Origin: Chrysomallon squamiferum
Taxonomy: Eukaryota; Mollusca; Gastropoda; Neomphalida; Peltospiridae
Direction: 5' to 3'
Assembly (NCBI GenBank): GCA_012295275.1
Contig: CM022669.1
Coordinates: 810,573 to 874,572, forward strand
DNA length: 64,000 bases
The position numbers were made by a program, and so were the translations under genes. The notes beneath the pieces were generated by a model that had not been told where the DNA came from, did no database searches, and worked only from the letters and a program-made list of their open reading frames with translations. Below, in pieces: positions 32,691 to 47,382 of the stretch (positions are counted from its first letter, which is position 1; the number at the start of each line of letters is the position of its first letter).

Positions 32691-35461
32691 TGAAATATTG
32701 CAGGTCCCATGGTCTGGTATCAGCAGTTTGAGTACGCTATTGGTCACTGGTTGCAAAAGGCCGCGGAACACGTGTTCGGTTGTGTTCTCTGCTGTCCAGG
32801 TTGCTTCAGTCTGTTCAGAGGTTCTGCGCTGATGGATGACAATGTACTGAAAATGTACACGACAAAACCAACAGAAGCCAGACATTACATCCAGTTTGAG
32901 CAAGGTTAGTTATTAGTGATTATCTCCCCTGCATTGTTCAGTAGGTCGAAAGAAACTGAAGAGTTTTGTAAAGCTGTTAAAAAGAAATTCGGAAATTTTG
33001 CAGCAACCAAGTTAGTGATAGCTCATTTGTGTGAACAGCATCATTCACAGATTTATTCTAAAACGAAAAAGTAGGAACCATAAACAAACAAATAAATAAA
33101 TAAATAAATATATAAAGATATTATATTTGTACAAGTGACATATCAGATATTTTATTGTACAAGTTATATAAGATATTGTATATGTACAAGTGATTTATAT
33201 CAAACATTGTATTTGTACAGGTGTGTTATATCAGATATTGTATTTGTACAGGTGTGTTACAACAGATATAGTATTTGTACAGGTGTATTATATCAGATAT
33301 AGTATTTGTACATATGAGATATAAGACTAGTGAGTGATATAAGATGTTGTATATGTACTAGTGAATGATATAAGATGTTGTATATGTACTAGTGATATAA
33401 GATGTTGTATATGTACTAGTGAGTGATATAAGATGTTGTATATGTACTAGTGAATGATATAAGATGTTGTATATGTACTAGTGATATAAAATGTTGTACA
33501 TGTACTAGAGAATGATATAAAATGTTGTACATGTACTAGAGAATGATATAAAATGTTGTACATGTACTAGTGAATGATACAAGACGTTGTACTATTCAGG
33601 TGAAGATCGGTGGCTGTGTACTCTGCTGCTACAACAAGGTCACAGAATTGATTACTGCGCCGGAGCAGACGCTTTGACCTTTGCTCCTGAAACGTTCAAC
33701 GAATTTTTCAACCAACGTCGGCGCTGGTCGCCGTCAACTTTGGCCAACCTGATGGACCTGCTGGAGTCGTGGAGGGAGACTGTGCGCATCAACGACAACA
33801 TCAGCAGACCGTACATCTTCTACCAGTTCATCCTGATCGCGTCCACCGTGTTGGCGCCCGCCACCGTCATCCTGATGATCACCGGCTCCTTCCACTCAGT
33901 CCTCGGCCTCAGCGTCTGGTGGTCCTTCCTCCTCTCCATGACCCCAGTCGTCTTCTACGTCGTCATCTGCCTCACTCAGAGCAACAACGTGCAGATTACC
34001 GTGGCCGCTGTGCTCACGGCTTTGTACACCGTCGTCATGATGATAGCAACGGTGGGAACCATCATCAGCATCGCCACTGAAAGCTTCAACAGCCCGAATG
34101 TCGTGTTTCTCTGTGGTCTGATTGTCGTGTTTCTCATCGCCGGCTTGTTGCACCCGCAGGAGTTTTTCTGTCTCGTGTACGGAGCGCTGTATTTTCTTGT
34201 CGTTCCGACGACGTTTATCCTGTTAACGGTTTACTATCTGTGCAACCTCAACAACGTGTCGTGGGGCACTCGAGAGATTCCCAAGAAGCTGACACCACAG
34301 GAACAAGAAGCAGCTGACAGAGAGGCCGAGAGAAAAAAGAAAAACAAAAGCAAGAGTATCTTCAGTCTGTGGGGCCTGGTCGCCCTGGTGCAGGAGCTGC
34401 GAGACATCACGAGAAGTTTGATGGGTCTGAAGAATGACATGGTGACCACTGTCCAGCAGCAGCAGATGGAAGGTACAGAAGTGACCCTCGACATGAGGAG
34501 TGATTGCGTGCACAAGACACTGAGTTCGAGAGATTCTGTCATATCGAGGACTCCAGTCGGATGGGAACCTAATCCCGATCTGCCTTTCTGGCTGAATGTG
34601 GAAGAGCTGGGGAATGGGGCAGTGGAACTGATACACGATGAGGAGCTGGAGTTTTGGAACTTCACAATTAAGAAATATCTGCTGCCTCTGGACGAGGACA
34701 AGCAGCACAAGGAGCAGGTGAAGAACGACCTGATGCTGCTGAGAAACAACGTCGTCTTCATCTACTTCCTCCTCAACTTCCTCTGGTGCGTCATTACATT
34801 ACAGCTGCAAGGACTGGAAAGTGAACTGAAAAACTTTTACATCATCAGAAAGTACGAGCCGTTGTCGCTGATTTTCCTCTCAGTATTTGCGATTGTCCTC
34901 GTACTTCAGTTTATCAGCATGCTCGTACACAGGTGGGGAACTTTCCTCCACTTAATGTCGAGCACCAGAGTGGACTGGTTCAAAAAGTCTCACAGCGAGC
35001 AGGAATTTGCAAAGTTTGTGTTAAACGAGACACGACGTCTGCAGCGACTGGAGCCAGATCTAGAACCTGACCCCGACTACGGCGACGAAGAAGATGACGC
35101 CAATACGTCCACTTTCTCTGACCCGGAAATCGGAGAGGAGATGACGTCAGTGAGAGATAATAGTAGCTACTACGACACTCTGAGGAGTTTCAGAAGTGAC
35201 ACGTTGAAAAGGTTAAGAAATCACTCACAGAGAGGAGGAGTGCCCATATTACAAACAATATTTGAACAGAACTTGAAAACCATGCAGAATTACCACAGCA
35301 AGTGGAACAGTGACTCTCTGCGCTACAAAGGCTCCAGTCGCATGCAGCGAGCCGACAGCAAACACAAAGGCGCAGTGAAAGAACAGGAAATGCGACAAAG
35401 ACTTTACACACAGACAATGGAGAGAGACAAAGATCATCTGAAACGAATCCGAGTGATGTGA
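21352..35461 (+). CDS. CHS: Chitin synthase, 12 coding exons (complete)
   Basis: A processive family 2 glycosyltransferase of the plasma membrane that polymerises N-acetylglucosamine from UDP-GlcNAc into chitin and extrudes it. Exons: 21352-21393, 22156-22691, 23946-24123, 24719-24856, 25168-26300, 27250-27329, 29114-29219, 29764-29917, 31539-31757, 32324-32471, 32704-32904, 33600-35461. All introns are GT-AG and all phases match; the sum is 4797 nt, giving 1598 residues, close to the usual 1500-1600 for animal enzymes without a motor domain. Order: hydrophilic N-terminus, membrane cluster from about residue 220, CATMWHE (656-662), GGRLVW (758-763), LDGDVDF (875-881), EDRW (980-983), QRRRW (1017-1021), five or so membrane helices, SWGTRE (1199-1204), coiled-coil-like segment (about 1236-1270), two more helices and an acidic C-tail. 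Unlike some mollusc chitin synthases it has no myosin head. Intron 8 is a 1.6-kb array of decoy acceptors. Confidence 0.93.
22156..22691 (+). CDS. CHS: Chitin synthase exon 2
   Basis: Residues 15-193, a Ser/Asn-rich cytosolic region ending in an acidic stretch (EIEEDEDEDD) just before Trp193, whose codon is split. Acceptor CTTCAG, donor GTACTT. The donor lies at the very edge of a TTTA microsatellite. Confidence 0.85.
22692..22965. repeat. TTTA/CTTA tetranucleotide repeat in intron 2
   Basis: About 270 bp of TTTA and CTTA units starting right at the intron 2 donor. The rest of the intron (to 23945) is AT-rich with GAT/AAT runs near 23098-23138 and TATC at 23768-23814. Confidence 0.95.
23946..24123 (+). 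CDS. CHS: Chitin synthase exon 3
   Basis: Residues 193-252: the RPYDVFQ motif after the split Trp, then the first membrane helix (VLYVFLTVVVLGS). Acceptor ATTGCAG, donor GTGCGT, ending in phase 0. Confidence 0.9.
24130..24718. repeat. Intron 3: degenerate AGT/AGC triplets
   Basis: AGT, AGC and GTA triplets fill 24150-24450, and an AAT run lies at 24633-24673. The intron ends in TTATTTCAG at 24718. Confidence 0.85.
24719..24856 (+). CDS. CHS: Chitin synthase exon 4
   Basis: Residues 253-298, with a hydrophobic helix (LVLLLFCICAPIGWNWLL) and a GGKEWPS turn. Phase 0 at both ends; strong GTAAGT donor. Confidence 0.9.
24857..25167. other. Chitin synthase intron 4
   Basis: 311 bp with AGT/GTA triplets at 24975-25030; acceptor TGTTTTCAG. 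Confidence 0.85.
25168..26300 (+). CDS. CHS: Chitin synthase exon 5
   Basis: Residues 299-676, the largest N-terminal exon. It holds several membrane helices and, near its end, the family motif YVCATMWHE (654-662) that opens the cytosolic catalytic region. It ends within the Arg676 codon; donor GTAAAA. Confidence 0.95.
26455..27092. repeat. Compound microsatellite in intron 5
   Basis: TATC, TGTC and GTAT tetranucleotide blocks occur in a repeated order (three related blocks at about 26455-26620, 26750-26830 and 26865-26960), with a pure GTAT run at 26630-26728, then CT (27020-27064) and TA (27065-27092). Open frames over it are artefacts. Confidence 0.95.
27250..27329 (+). CDS. CHS: Chitin synthase exon 6
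   Basis: Residues 676-703, including RDPDYFDLE, which matches the family's conserved stretch before the first acidic loop of the catalytic domain. Starts with one base and ends with one base of split codons; donor GTAAAT. Confidence 0.88.
27342..27497. repeat. 52-bp tandem repeat at the intron 6 donor
   Basis: Three copies start at 27342, 27394 and 27446, beginning only 12 bp after the splice donor. Each contains CTACTAATCCGTCTCTGTAC. Confidence 0.95.
27559..28200. repeat. GC-rich minisatellite in intron 6, about 53-bp units
   Basis: About a dozen imperfect units contain CACAGTGTCCGGGGCTGTGAG and GAGTGGGTAGCTCACT in variable order, with shortened units from 27860 on. It is much more GC-rich than the surrounding DNA. 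Confidence 0.92.
28201..29113. other. Rest of chitin synthase intron 6
   Basis: Unique DNA, then GTT and TTC triplet runs at 28650-28722 and poly(A) at 29069-29084. Several AGGTAC-containing quasi-repeats lie at 28800-29060. Acceptor GATTACAG at 29113. Confidence 0.7.
29114..29219 (+). CDS. CHS: Chitin synthase exon 7
   Basis: Residues 703-738, containing HIIFDDAFEYD, the conserved acidic motif of animal chitin synthases, and VEVMEDAA. Donor GTGAGG; the Arg738 codon is split. Confidence 0.92.
29220..29763. other. Chitin synthase intron 7
   Basis: AT-rich: poly(A) near 29303-29324 and T-rich DNA at 29490-29640. Ends in ATTTTTAG. Confidence 0.7.
29764..29917 (+). CDS. CHS: Chitin synthase exon 8
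   Basis: Residues 738-789, with the conserved PYGGRLVW (756-763) and RKRWSQ (784-789). Ends in phase 0 at a GTAAAT donor that opens the decoy-acceptor intron. Confidence 0.93.
29918..31538 (+). repeat. Intron 8: array of about 30 copies of its own 3' splice junction
   Basis: From about 29950 to the intron end the sequence is a tandem repeat with units of 37+3n nt (commonly 52, 55 or 58). Each unit has ten codons reading CMYMYYLLGF, one A, a (TTG)n tract and TTTCAG or GCAG. The ten codons are the start of exon 9. CTTAC inside them fits the yUnAy branch-point pattern and lies about 25-35 nt before the next AG, so each unit resembles a complete acceptor. Units near 30103, 30275 and 30338 are rearranged. 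The first unit follows the donor closely. All three forward frames are open throughout, which yields long spurious ORFs rich in Cys, Val or Leu. Confidence 0.96.
31539..31757 (+). CDS. CHS: Chitin synthase exon 9
   Basis: Residues 790-862. It opens with CMYMYYLLGF (family norm VMYMYYLLG), then has a Gly/Ser/Thr/Asp-rich stretch and a strongly basic one (RKKRKSRKGKKQK) before MPPEQYEQ. This linker precedes the UDP-binding LDGD motif and is longer and more basic than in the insect enzymes I recall. Phase 0 at both ends; acceptor TTTTTTCAG, the last of the array; donor GTAACA. Confidence 0.92.
31758..32323. other. Chitin synthase intron 9
   Basis: AT-rich, with an AAT microsatellite at 32015-32075; acceptor TTGTTTTCAG. 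Confidence 0.8.
32324..32471 (+). CDS. CHS: Chitin synthase exon 10
   Basis: Residues 863-912: catalytic LDGDVDF (875-881), KKNKKVGAVCGRIHPVGS. The Asp residues of LDGD are expected to bind UDP-sugar and metal. Donor GTTACC; the Gly912 codon is split. Confidence 0.95.
32472..32703. other. Chitin synthase intron 10
   Basis: 232 bp of T-rich and TTTA/TA microsatellite DNA (32580-32688) directly before the acceptor TATTGCAG. Confidence 0.85.
32704..32904 (+). CDS. CHS: Chitin synthase exon 11
   Basis: Residues 912-979: MVWYQQFEYAIGHWLQK, CCPGCFSLFRG and LMDDNVL, all conserved in animal chitin synthases and part of the acceptor-binding half of the catalytic domain. Donor GTTAGT in the codon of Gly979. 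Confidence 0.96.
33100..33590. repeat. 31-bp minisatellite at the 3' end of intron 11
   Basis: Older units (33110-33320) contain TATCAGATATTGTATTTGTAC. Homogeneous units (33325-33590) contain ATGTTGTATATGTACTAG and TGAATGATATAAG. The last unit runs into the real acceptor, and the segment CTAG-TGAATGAT of the unit resembles the junction CAG-GTGAAGAT. Confidence 0.93.
33600..35461 (+). CDS. CHS: Chitin synthase exon 12 (3' terminal)
   Basis: Residues 979-1598 and the stop. It holds EDRWLCTLLLQQG (980-992), QRRRW (1017-1021), a run of about five helices (from residue 1050 on), SWGTREIPKK (1199-1208), the charged segment EAADREAERKKKNKSKS, a coiled-coil-like stretch ending in VQQQQ, two further helices around 1350-1440 and an acidic, Ser-rich cytosolic tail. 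The exon is long and uninterrupted, and its GC content is well above that of the introns. Confidence 0.97.
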
Positions 35462-35576
35462 ACCTGCGTGTGTGATCAGATGTTTACATCTCGAATACCT
35501 CATAATCCCTGTCTGTCTGTCTGTCTGTCATTTATGTTAGGAAAATTGTTCTCTGTTAGAGTAGTATGCAGTTAGT

Positions 35577-35701
<125 letters not shown>

Positions 35702-35948
35702 CATAATTTTTTATATTTGAAAGTAATATTTTGTACAGATATAAATCATCCATGCTGGTTCATGGTGAAACACACTCATATATATATATATATTTAAAAC
35801 ATATTTTTAAATAGTTTGTTGTATTTTTAGAAAGTCTAACCTGACATCAACTTAATATCATGTTCATGATGATAATGATATAATGACAATAACAAAATGA
35901 AGATGATATAAATAAGAGGCAATGTTAACATATTCGGGCAGAATGCTA

Positions 35949-35954
35949 AATAAA
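35949..35954 (+). promoter_or_regulatory. Candidate polyadenylation signal of chitin synthase
   Basis: AATAAA about 490 bp after the stop. Other AT-rich matches exist further on, so the choice is weak. Confidence 0.3.
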
Positions 35955-36069
35955 TATCTCTTTAGTGAAAATAATGATTTTCCTTTCCTTTTGTGTTTTG
36001 CATAGTAGAAGACTAGAAGTCTTTCCGTTATTTTTTTCATTATTATTTTTCTTTATTTCTTTCTAGCTA

Positions 36070-36074
<5 letters not shown>

Positions 36075-36122
<48 letters not shown>
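36075..36122. repeat. Poly(A) run, 48 bases
   Basis: Uninterrupted A run about 610 bp after the chitin synthase stop. No sign of a retrocopy next to it. Confidence 0.95.
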
Positions 36123-36127
<5 letters not shown>

Positions 36128-38771
36128 AGAAAGAAAAACTAAAGAAAGAGAAAAAAATACAAATGAATTGACATTGCAGATTCTATCTCTTATTTTACTT
36201 CCTTTTATTTTTTCTAAAACAGACTCAAATAACACTTCTTACTTTCTAAGTTATTTGGTTTACAAAACCAAACAAAACAGCCTCTGTTAATCCAAACACA
36301 GAATGTTTTTCTCACGAGATGAAACTGTTATTCATATCACAGTCGCCAGTGATACTTGAACTTCTGAACACAGAAGATAATAAATTTAACATCTTAATAT
36401 CGATCATCATGTTTTGTATTGAAATGACAGTGTTGAGATTTTAATTAGGTTTTATAAGATTATTTCAAGTTAATATCTGCTAACAAGTCTTGTTTCTGTA
36501 AGTCTCGTGTAATTTACGCCTTGTGAACACTGCAAATTAACTGTGTTCATTTTTAAAATCATCATTGCAGTCTGCTTTTACAAGCCATACCTTTTCGTCG
36601 TATTTTCTTATTTCATACGATAAATACTGCTGCTGCTACTACTACTACTACTACTACTACAACTACTGCTACTACTATTGCTACAGCAGCAACAAAAATA
36701 ATTACTACTACTATTATTATATAAACAAGAACAGTCCATATAACTGAAAAGCATTTTTGATTTTGTCATCAATTTAAAACAGAACAAGACAAAAATGAAA
36801 CTGTTTTATTAGAAATTATATGTACAGTATTCACAACTTTGTACATAGAAATATTAAAAAACATCAAACAAAACTGAATACGTATGTGTGTGAAAGTATA
36901 TATATGCATGGGTGAGAATATACATATTGTGTGTGTGTGTTTATAGGTTGTTAAATGTGTGTGTGTGTGGGTGTGTTATCTACGTGAGGGGTTGATGTCT
37001 GGATGTGTCCTGTGACTGGGCTTCAGTTCTTTAACACTTAAAAGTCGTAAATTTCACCTTTTCTAACTTACCAATGATTAACAAAATACATTAAGTGAAA
37101 GAAGTAAATATATTTAAATCTATAAACAATAGTGCGTACAGATATATATAATAAAATTAATAATAATAAAAAATAAGAAGAAACATAAATAAATAAATAA
37201 TGATGATGATGATGATGATGATGATAATAATAATAATACAAACTATGTTACAAAATAGATTATTAATTATTGTCTTGTTCTAAGATTGCAGTTTAGAAGA
37301 CAGATATTTTAACTGTAAGAAATTATATACAATATTTTGTATGAATGCTAGTAAAACCTCATTGACTTAAATAAAAATTAATATACAAATGAAATCTCAT
37401 TTACATAAAAATTTGTAATTAATTAAACATTTCAGACAATTATTTTATTACTAAACCTATGTCTGTACACTTTAACAAGCTGAATTAATTTAAATCACTC
37501 AGTTATTTAAATCTTATTTGTGTCAATGACACACGTTTGAGCAGGACTGTACAGTTAAGCTGAAAACATTTTTTATGTTAATATAATTTTGACAGACAAT
37601 GACAAAAATATTGACAAAAAACATAGAATGAAAATGTCGCAAGAATATTTCAGCTTCCATCTTGCATGGACAAAAGACGTAACATTCAGAAACGTTAGAC
37701 TAGAACGGGAAATCCTGTGAAATGTACTGGGCACCGAAGTGAGGATTTGAGTTTATATGTGAGTTTTTAATTCAAGTGTTAACATCACTTCTTCCTTCAC
37801 TTTGCTATGCGACTTTGTTACTGACTGCTGTTTACTTATTAACCAGTCGTATTCGTTTCATCTTTAATTCAATTCAAACACGTATGTGAATCAGGGTAAC
37901 CTCGACTGACTGTCTTCGTTGTCTTTGTACGGACTTTGTGTTTCTCGAAAGACAGTGGCCATGTTTAGCAGTTAGTGTTTGATTTCTTGTTCTACAAACG
38001 TTATACCCTTTTCCTGGACAGACACGATTCGGTATAAAATAGCGCAGTTGTATGTTAGTAATTCTGTCTGGATATTTGATTTAAACCAGTAACATCATCT
38101 ACACGAATTTCTTACCAGTAACAAACTTAACAGTGATAATTTAGTTATAATTGTGCCAGTGCCATAGCATCATAGCAAAATAAAATAATCAACTGTTCTC
38201 TGCAAAACAGTGGTAACAAACTGACTTAACAAATCACATGACTTCACTGATACCAACGTATAGCGTTATTCCATCTCACGTCATATTCCTATGTTAAATA
38301 TCTAGTCTGTGTGAAACGATTTCATATAGCATAAATAATATTCACTCGTGTCATATTTCTAATCCATTTACCCGATACCATATAACATAGTTCACCTCAT
38401 TTATATTATAATTTGATAACATAGTTCACCTCATTTATACTATAATTATATAACATAGTTCACCTCATTTACCCGATACCATATAACATAGTTCACTTCA
38501 TTTATATTATAATTTTTAACTCAATTCATTTAATTTATAATTTTGTAATACAGTTCATGTGAGGTTTCATACATAATAGCTGACATCACGTCACAGCATA
38601 TAACACAATTCTCATTGCGTCATACCGTATAAAGTAGTTCACATTACATCATACGTATACTACTAATATTACGTAGTTCAGATTATATCATACAGGGTAG
38701 TTACCGTGGCTACAAGTAGATCTCACTTAGCATTAATTATTTCAGTAACCTCAAAGAACTGAACGCCTAAG
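36123..38771. other. AT-rich intergenic DNA, no gene seen
   Basis: CTA triplets at 36640-36700, GT runs at 36930-36975 and GAT/AAT at 37200-37240. Quasi-repeats of CATAGTTCACCTCATTTA lie at 38390-38500. The rest is unique AT-rich DNA without a coding-like frame. Confidence 0.55.
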
Positions 38772-38890
38772 TTAAAACCTGTGTGTAGCCACTGTGAGGT
38801 TAGAGCCTAACACTTGTTAGTCTAGTTAAAAACCTGTATGTCACCACTGGGAGGTTAGAACCTCACACTTGTTAGTCTAGTTAAACACCT
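38772..38890. repeat. Direct duplication of about 54 bp
   Basis: Two diverged copies containing GAGGTTAGA and CACTTGTTAGTCTAGTTAAA, with the start of a third. Confidence 0.8.
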
Positions 38891-42290
<3,400 letters not shown>

Positions 42291-42449
42291 CTCTGACTAC
42301 ACAGACACTAAAGAAGCTGTAGTAAGGAACAGAAGGAAAAAGAAAATAACACTTGGTGCACAGGGTGAATACACAAAGTAAATGCGCATGCGTGCTATAG
42401 TGCACATACCTTTGCAAGTGGTGCTATTGGCGAAAGCAGAAGTGCAAGT

Positions 42450-45051
42450 CTAAATAGAGGGGTAAATAAAGCGAGACGGGATTCCTAACCTCCGTTTATG
42501 GATGACAGTGATCGCGATCGCAAACACGATGATCGAGGGGATCCCTATCACCAGAGCGGCCACTATTGGCCAGAAGGTGTCGTCTCCCTCTGCGTCACTT
42601 CCGGCCGACATGCTCATTTTCTGTGTGCTCTTGACAGCCAGCAGAGATTCTGTAGTTCCCACAATGATCGTCTCCGTAGATGTCGTTTCACTGGCAGTCT
42701 GAGCCAATGTATGCGACGTTGTTTCTTCTTTGTCAGTGATATGTCGTTCAGACGTTGACTCTGACGAACTTTTCACGGATTGTTGAGTTTTAGCGTAAAA
42801 CGGAATCGTTGTTTCGTTGTCTGCGCTCAAAGACGTCGTGTCGACACTAACAAGCGATGAAGTTGCTGTCGGTTCAAGATTTCCTGTGTCGGTAGTTGCT
42901 GTTTCTACACTTCTGTCTGACAGGCTTTCCGAGCTGCTGAAAGGTGGAGTTGATTTTGTAGTCGATGCCGTTGTAGAAGCGTCTCGTGTTTCTGACGTGA
43001 TGCTGACATCATGCTGAACGGTGTTGTTATCCACTAACACGTCGTTGTAATTGTAGTTGAAGTTGTTTGATGAGATATTTGTCACGCTGTCGGTTTTATC
43101 ATTTACTGAAGTTGAAAGTTCTAATTCAGCAACTGTAGCCACAGTCCCGGTTTGTTCGTCTGTTTTTGTGAAAGTTTTAGATTGCGGAGTATTTTTATTG
43201 GTTTCCTGATGTTTACCATCAGATTCCGTTGAATTCGTTTTATTCAGTAATTCTGGTGACTCTTTAACAGCAGCTACAATCAAACTCGAATTAAATTTTT
43301 CACTTGGTAAAAACGGTGATTCTTTTAATTCCACTGAATTTGAGCTTTCCGAATCTGCATTTAACGAAACTTGACTAACTGTCGATTTATCAGTAGTTGT
43401 TGAAGCTAAGTCTAACGACGTTGCTGATGTTGAAGTCTGGGTGTCAGCTAAGGTTTTAGAAATTCTTTCCTTTGCTTGCCGAAGTGTTTTCAAAGTCAAA
43501 TCTTCTGACTTGTAATGTTCACCGTCTACATCAGAGTGTTTCGAAATGGCATCTCTATTGGTGCTCGCTGCTGTAGTTGTCGTTGAAACTGTTTGAAGTG
43601 TTGTGTTTGCGGCATCCTCCTCGAGTCTGGAATCAGTATCATTTACGTCTACATTCGATTCTTTCTCTTCTCCAGTTAGATCAGCTTGTCTGAGGTTTAA
43701 TTCAGGTAAAGTATCACTGGTGTTTGGTGAGAGAAAGTTCGTCGTCTCCAGTGCGTGTTTTGACAGACCTTCAGCCATTACTTCATTTCCTGATACGTCC
43801 ACCTTCTGCGTGCTGAGTTCCTGCGTTAACATGGATCTTTCTCTCAGAACACGCGGTCGAAGCAGCGACTTGATTTTCTCTTTGGCTTCAATTTTCAGTG
43901 ACTTTTCATCTAAAAGTTTTGACTTTGTTTTCTTTGAAAGTTTTGGGAGCTTACTGTTGTGTTTCACTCTGCCAGCTCTTCCTTCCACGACTCCACGTCG
44001 AATATCCCCAATTTTCAAAGTCTCTCCAATTCTGTCCTCATCTGAGAAAACTGACGCCACAAATTCTGAATCACTGCTTTCATTTCCTTCATCACTTTCA
44101 CCTGCTGCTTTAGAAACCCGTTTAACATGTTTATTTATCAACATCTTCTCTTTGTTCCGCTGTTTTAAAGACGCCATAAATCTCTTGTAGAAGGTAGACA
44201 CCTCGGGAGAGGTCGACTTTAACGTTTTCAACAACCTCGGCTGCACAACGTCGTCCATCATTTCCTCTAACGGCGTGTCGTCGACAACTGCCTCAACTTC
44301 AACAACAGCTTCGCTGTTAGCAGCACTTCGCAGTTGTCCCATCGGGGTGAGGCCTCGCCGATCTGTGGACGAGTCTCTCTGCGGCAGACCTGACTTCACT
44401 GTTGACGTGTGTCCACCAGAGTCAGTTAAATGTTTAAAATGTTCTATACCAGAACTTACAGACTGTTTGTTGTTTTCTTCAAGTATATCTTTGTTGGTGT
44501 CCTTAAAAGTTTTATCAGTTGTTGCCCTTAATCCGGGAAAAAATGAAAATGTAAACCCAGGTGTCTTACTAATATTCTGTGCCTTTTCCAAAACGGAGGA
44601 TGATTTTTTACTCGAAATGTTTATAGATTCTGATAATGATGAAGATATGTTATTGGTAGACTGCTGAACTGTAGAAATGGCTTTTTGTTGTTTTTCTGGT
44701 TTAACTAAAACCTCTGAAATTTTAAAAAGCTGTGGACTTTTTATTAAGCTCAGTTTAGAATAGTCATCCTTCAGGACCGGTCTGTTTGTGGGAGAAGATT
44801 CTGAGAATCTGTTTCTGAGAAAATCTTCCAAATCCGCGTCTCCTGACGACTCGAACTCGTCTGCGTGCAGCGACGTCGCACCAAACACGACCGAGTCGAG
44901 GTAGTCGCGTGACGTCGTCGTGTCGCCGCCACCTGGTGGTTCACTCACAGACGTCGTTGTCCTTCCATCACGTCGTGGTCTGTCTAGAACATCAGCAGAT
45001 TTCTCTCTGTCTGGAGACGTGATACACGTTCTGTGAAACGCTGTTTGAAGT
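42450..45051 (-). CDS. Membrane protein gene, last exon
   Basis: 2602-nt exon entered through the acceptor TTTTCATATTTCGCAG; its first base completes an Arg codon. It codes for the long Ser/Thr-rich stalk, the C-terminal membrane helix starting after Trp954 and the short tail. The stalk has patches of basic residues (KLSKKTKSK, KAKEKIKSLLRPR-like) and many SS/TT pairs. The frame is open for over 860 codons in AT-rich DNA, which strongly supports coding. Confidence 0.9.
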
Positions 45052-46150
45052 CTGCGAAATATGAAAACATTAAAATGAATTTTTGTTGAATATAATAACA
45101 ATAAATTGAATGTAGAAACCCTTATAATTTATTTTTAATTTAAAACTGAACTAAGAGTGGTTAGATTCTTAGGCTAACATGATTCACTCAGAGGATCATT
45201 TCACTACTGGATTATCGTGAATTTTACTTAAAATAGCAAATTTTGATGTCACTTATTTTCTAAGATATTTATGCTTTGAAGGTAATATTTGATATTGAGT
45301 GATTTGACATGTTGTGAAGTCAGATAAAGAACGGTGTCTGTTAAACCTTTCTCCTACTACAGATGTGTGTTACTGTCACATTACCACGAGGAAAAAGTCT
45401 TTGATAAGTCAAATGCTGGGCGTGTAACTATTAAAGATATTCCTACTTTAACTGCAGAAGTGTAAGACGCGAACAAAGTGAGAACTGGAGAAATGAAGAG
45501 ATTGTTTTTCACATCAGTAGATGTCTTTCACACTGAGTCAGCTGGTATTAATAAACGAATCTGAATCAGTGAATTAGTGTCTAACATCAAATACATTTTT
45601 TAACATATGTTAATACTGTTTGTTCAGTCTGTTTATAGTTTGCTGACCCAGTTTGTTTTATTGCTGACATATACTGATCAGAAAACTGTCAGACGTGATC
45701 GTATGCTGTTACCGTGTCTGATGTTGTCTTCCTACGGCCTCCACGTCTGTGACGACGTCTGACGTGGAGTGGAAAGTGGCGCGAAGAGGAAACGTGTCGA
45801 GGACTTCAAACTGGTCACCGCGTCTGCCTAGCAACGTCACCTCTACAGTCACAACAGCATGCTGAACAACACAAACACAACAACATCGAAAATTAAAAAC
45901 ATGTCTTAATTCATTTTTTGTATCTGAAATTATTTTTATTATCATCATGCTTCTCCTCCTTATCATTTATTATTATATTGTTTAATCAGAAAATAAACAA
46001 TTATTCGCGAATCGTTACTAAGACATTTTAATTTGTTTTAATTATAAACATTTCAGTACATTTGTTATCTCCCTTTGTGTTCCAGATGTATGAGAAAAGC
46101 CTAATCGATTTAAACGTGTTCTTGTTTAAATCAACTATCCTCAAAATAAT

Positions 46151-46233
<83 letters not shown>

Positions 46234-47072
46234 TTGTGTGTGTGTATACATACTTGTGTCAAATTTAGTTTTGTATTACTTTGTATGCAACAAAATCAAT
46301 ACTTAGTTATCTCCCGTTAGAAACTCTTTACAACAGAAAAACAAATATAGATACAATAACTAATTATCATTTAATGGTAAGCATAATTATTATTGTTTAC
46401 CTTTTCCTTATCAGTTGTCATGGAAATATGCAGTTCCTTAGTTAGTGGTTGTTTCTTGTTGCAGACGTCAATGTTGATGATACTGGAAGACTTTGAACAA
46501 TTTAATCTTTGACAAAAGAAAAAAAATACACCGTAGTAAGATAAACTATAATTTTCTTTTAATATAGTAAAACAAACTGTACATTTTTGCAGTTGTTGTT
46601 TAATAGTAAATAGATATATATAAAAAAAAAAAAAAAACAATTGAAGAAAAATAGAAACCAATAAAGAATTAGTAAATAACTTACACAGAAACACACACAC
46701 CTACAGAAATAAATAAATATTTTTAATAATATGAAGTTAAAATAAATTAATTTAGATATAAAAGTCACTCAGTCTTGAAAAAAGTGTGACGTAAATTCCA
46801 ACTCAAATTTGCCGTTATGATTAAATAAATAAATAAATAAATAAGTAAGTAATGTTTTTATGTCAGATAATTAAAGATCAATATTTTCTGCTTGTTATTT
46901 GTCTACTAAGAAATATTAGAAATAAACGTTGCAAAACCAAATAATAAGTAAAGTGTTAATAAGAAAACTATATTTAAATTTTGAACTGTTCCAAGTAAGA
47001 AACAAAGTGTAATAGCAAACTAGATTATCTAAACATTTGTTTACATTACTACATATTTCTTTTACTAATTTC

Positions 47073-47148
<76 letters not shown>

Positions 47149-47334
47149 GTTGTTGTTGGGTTTTTTGTTGTTGTTTCTGTTTCTGTTCTTATTTGTCTTT
47201 TTTCTTTCTTTCTTTTTTCTTTTTTTTTTTTTTTTAAAAAGCAACGTTATGAAACATTTGATTTCTTTGAAGAAAAGTCCTGACAGACTGAGTTGATGAG
47301 TTTAAAAATAATAATGATGATGATGATGATGATG

Positions 47335-47382
<48 letters not shown>

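Noticed and set aside
36075-36122. Poly(A) tail of a retrocopy
   Set aside because: No intronless gene copy or target-site duplication next to it; taken as a simple A run.
42498-44667. Plus-strand open frames of up to 195 codons
   Set aside because: Shadows of the long minus-strand exon of the Ser/Thr-rich membrane protein.
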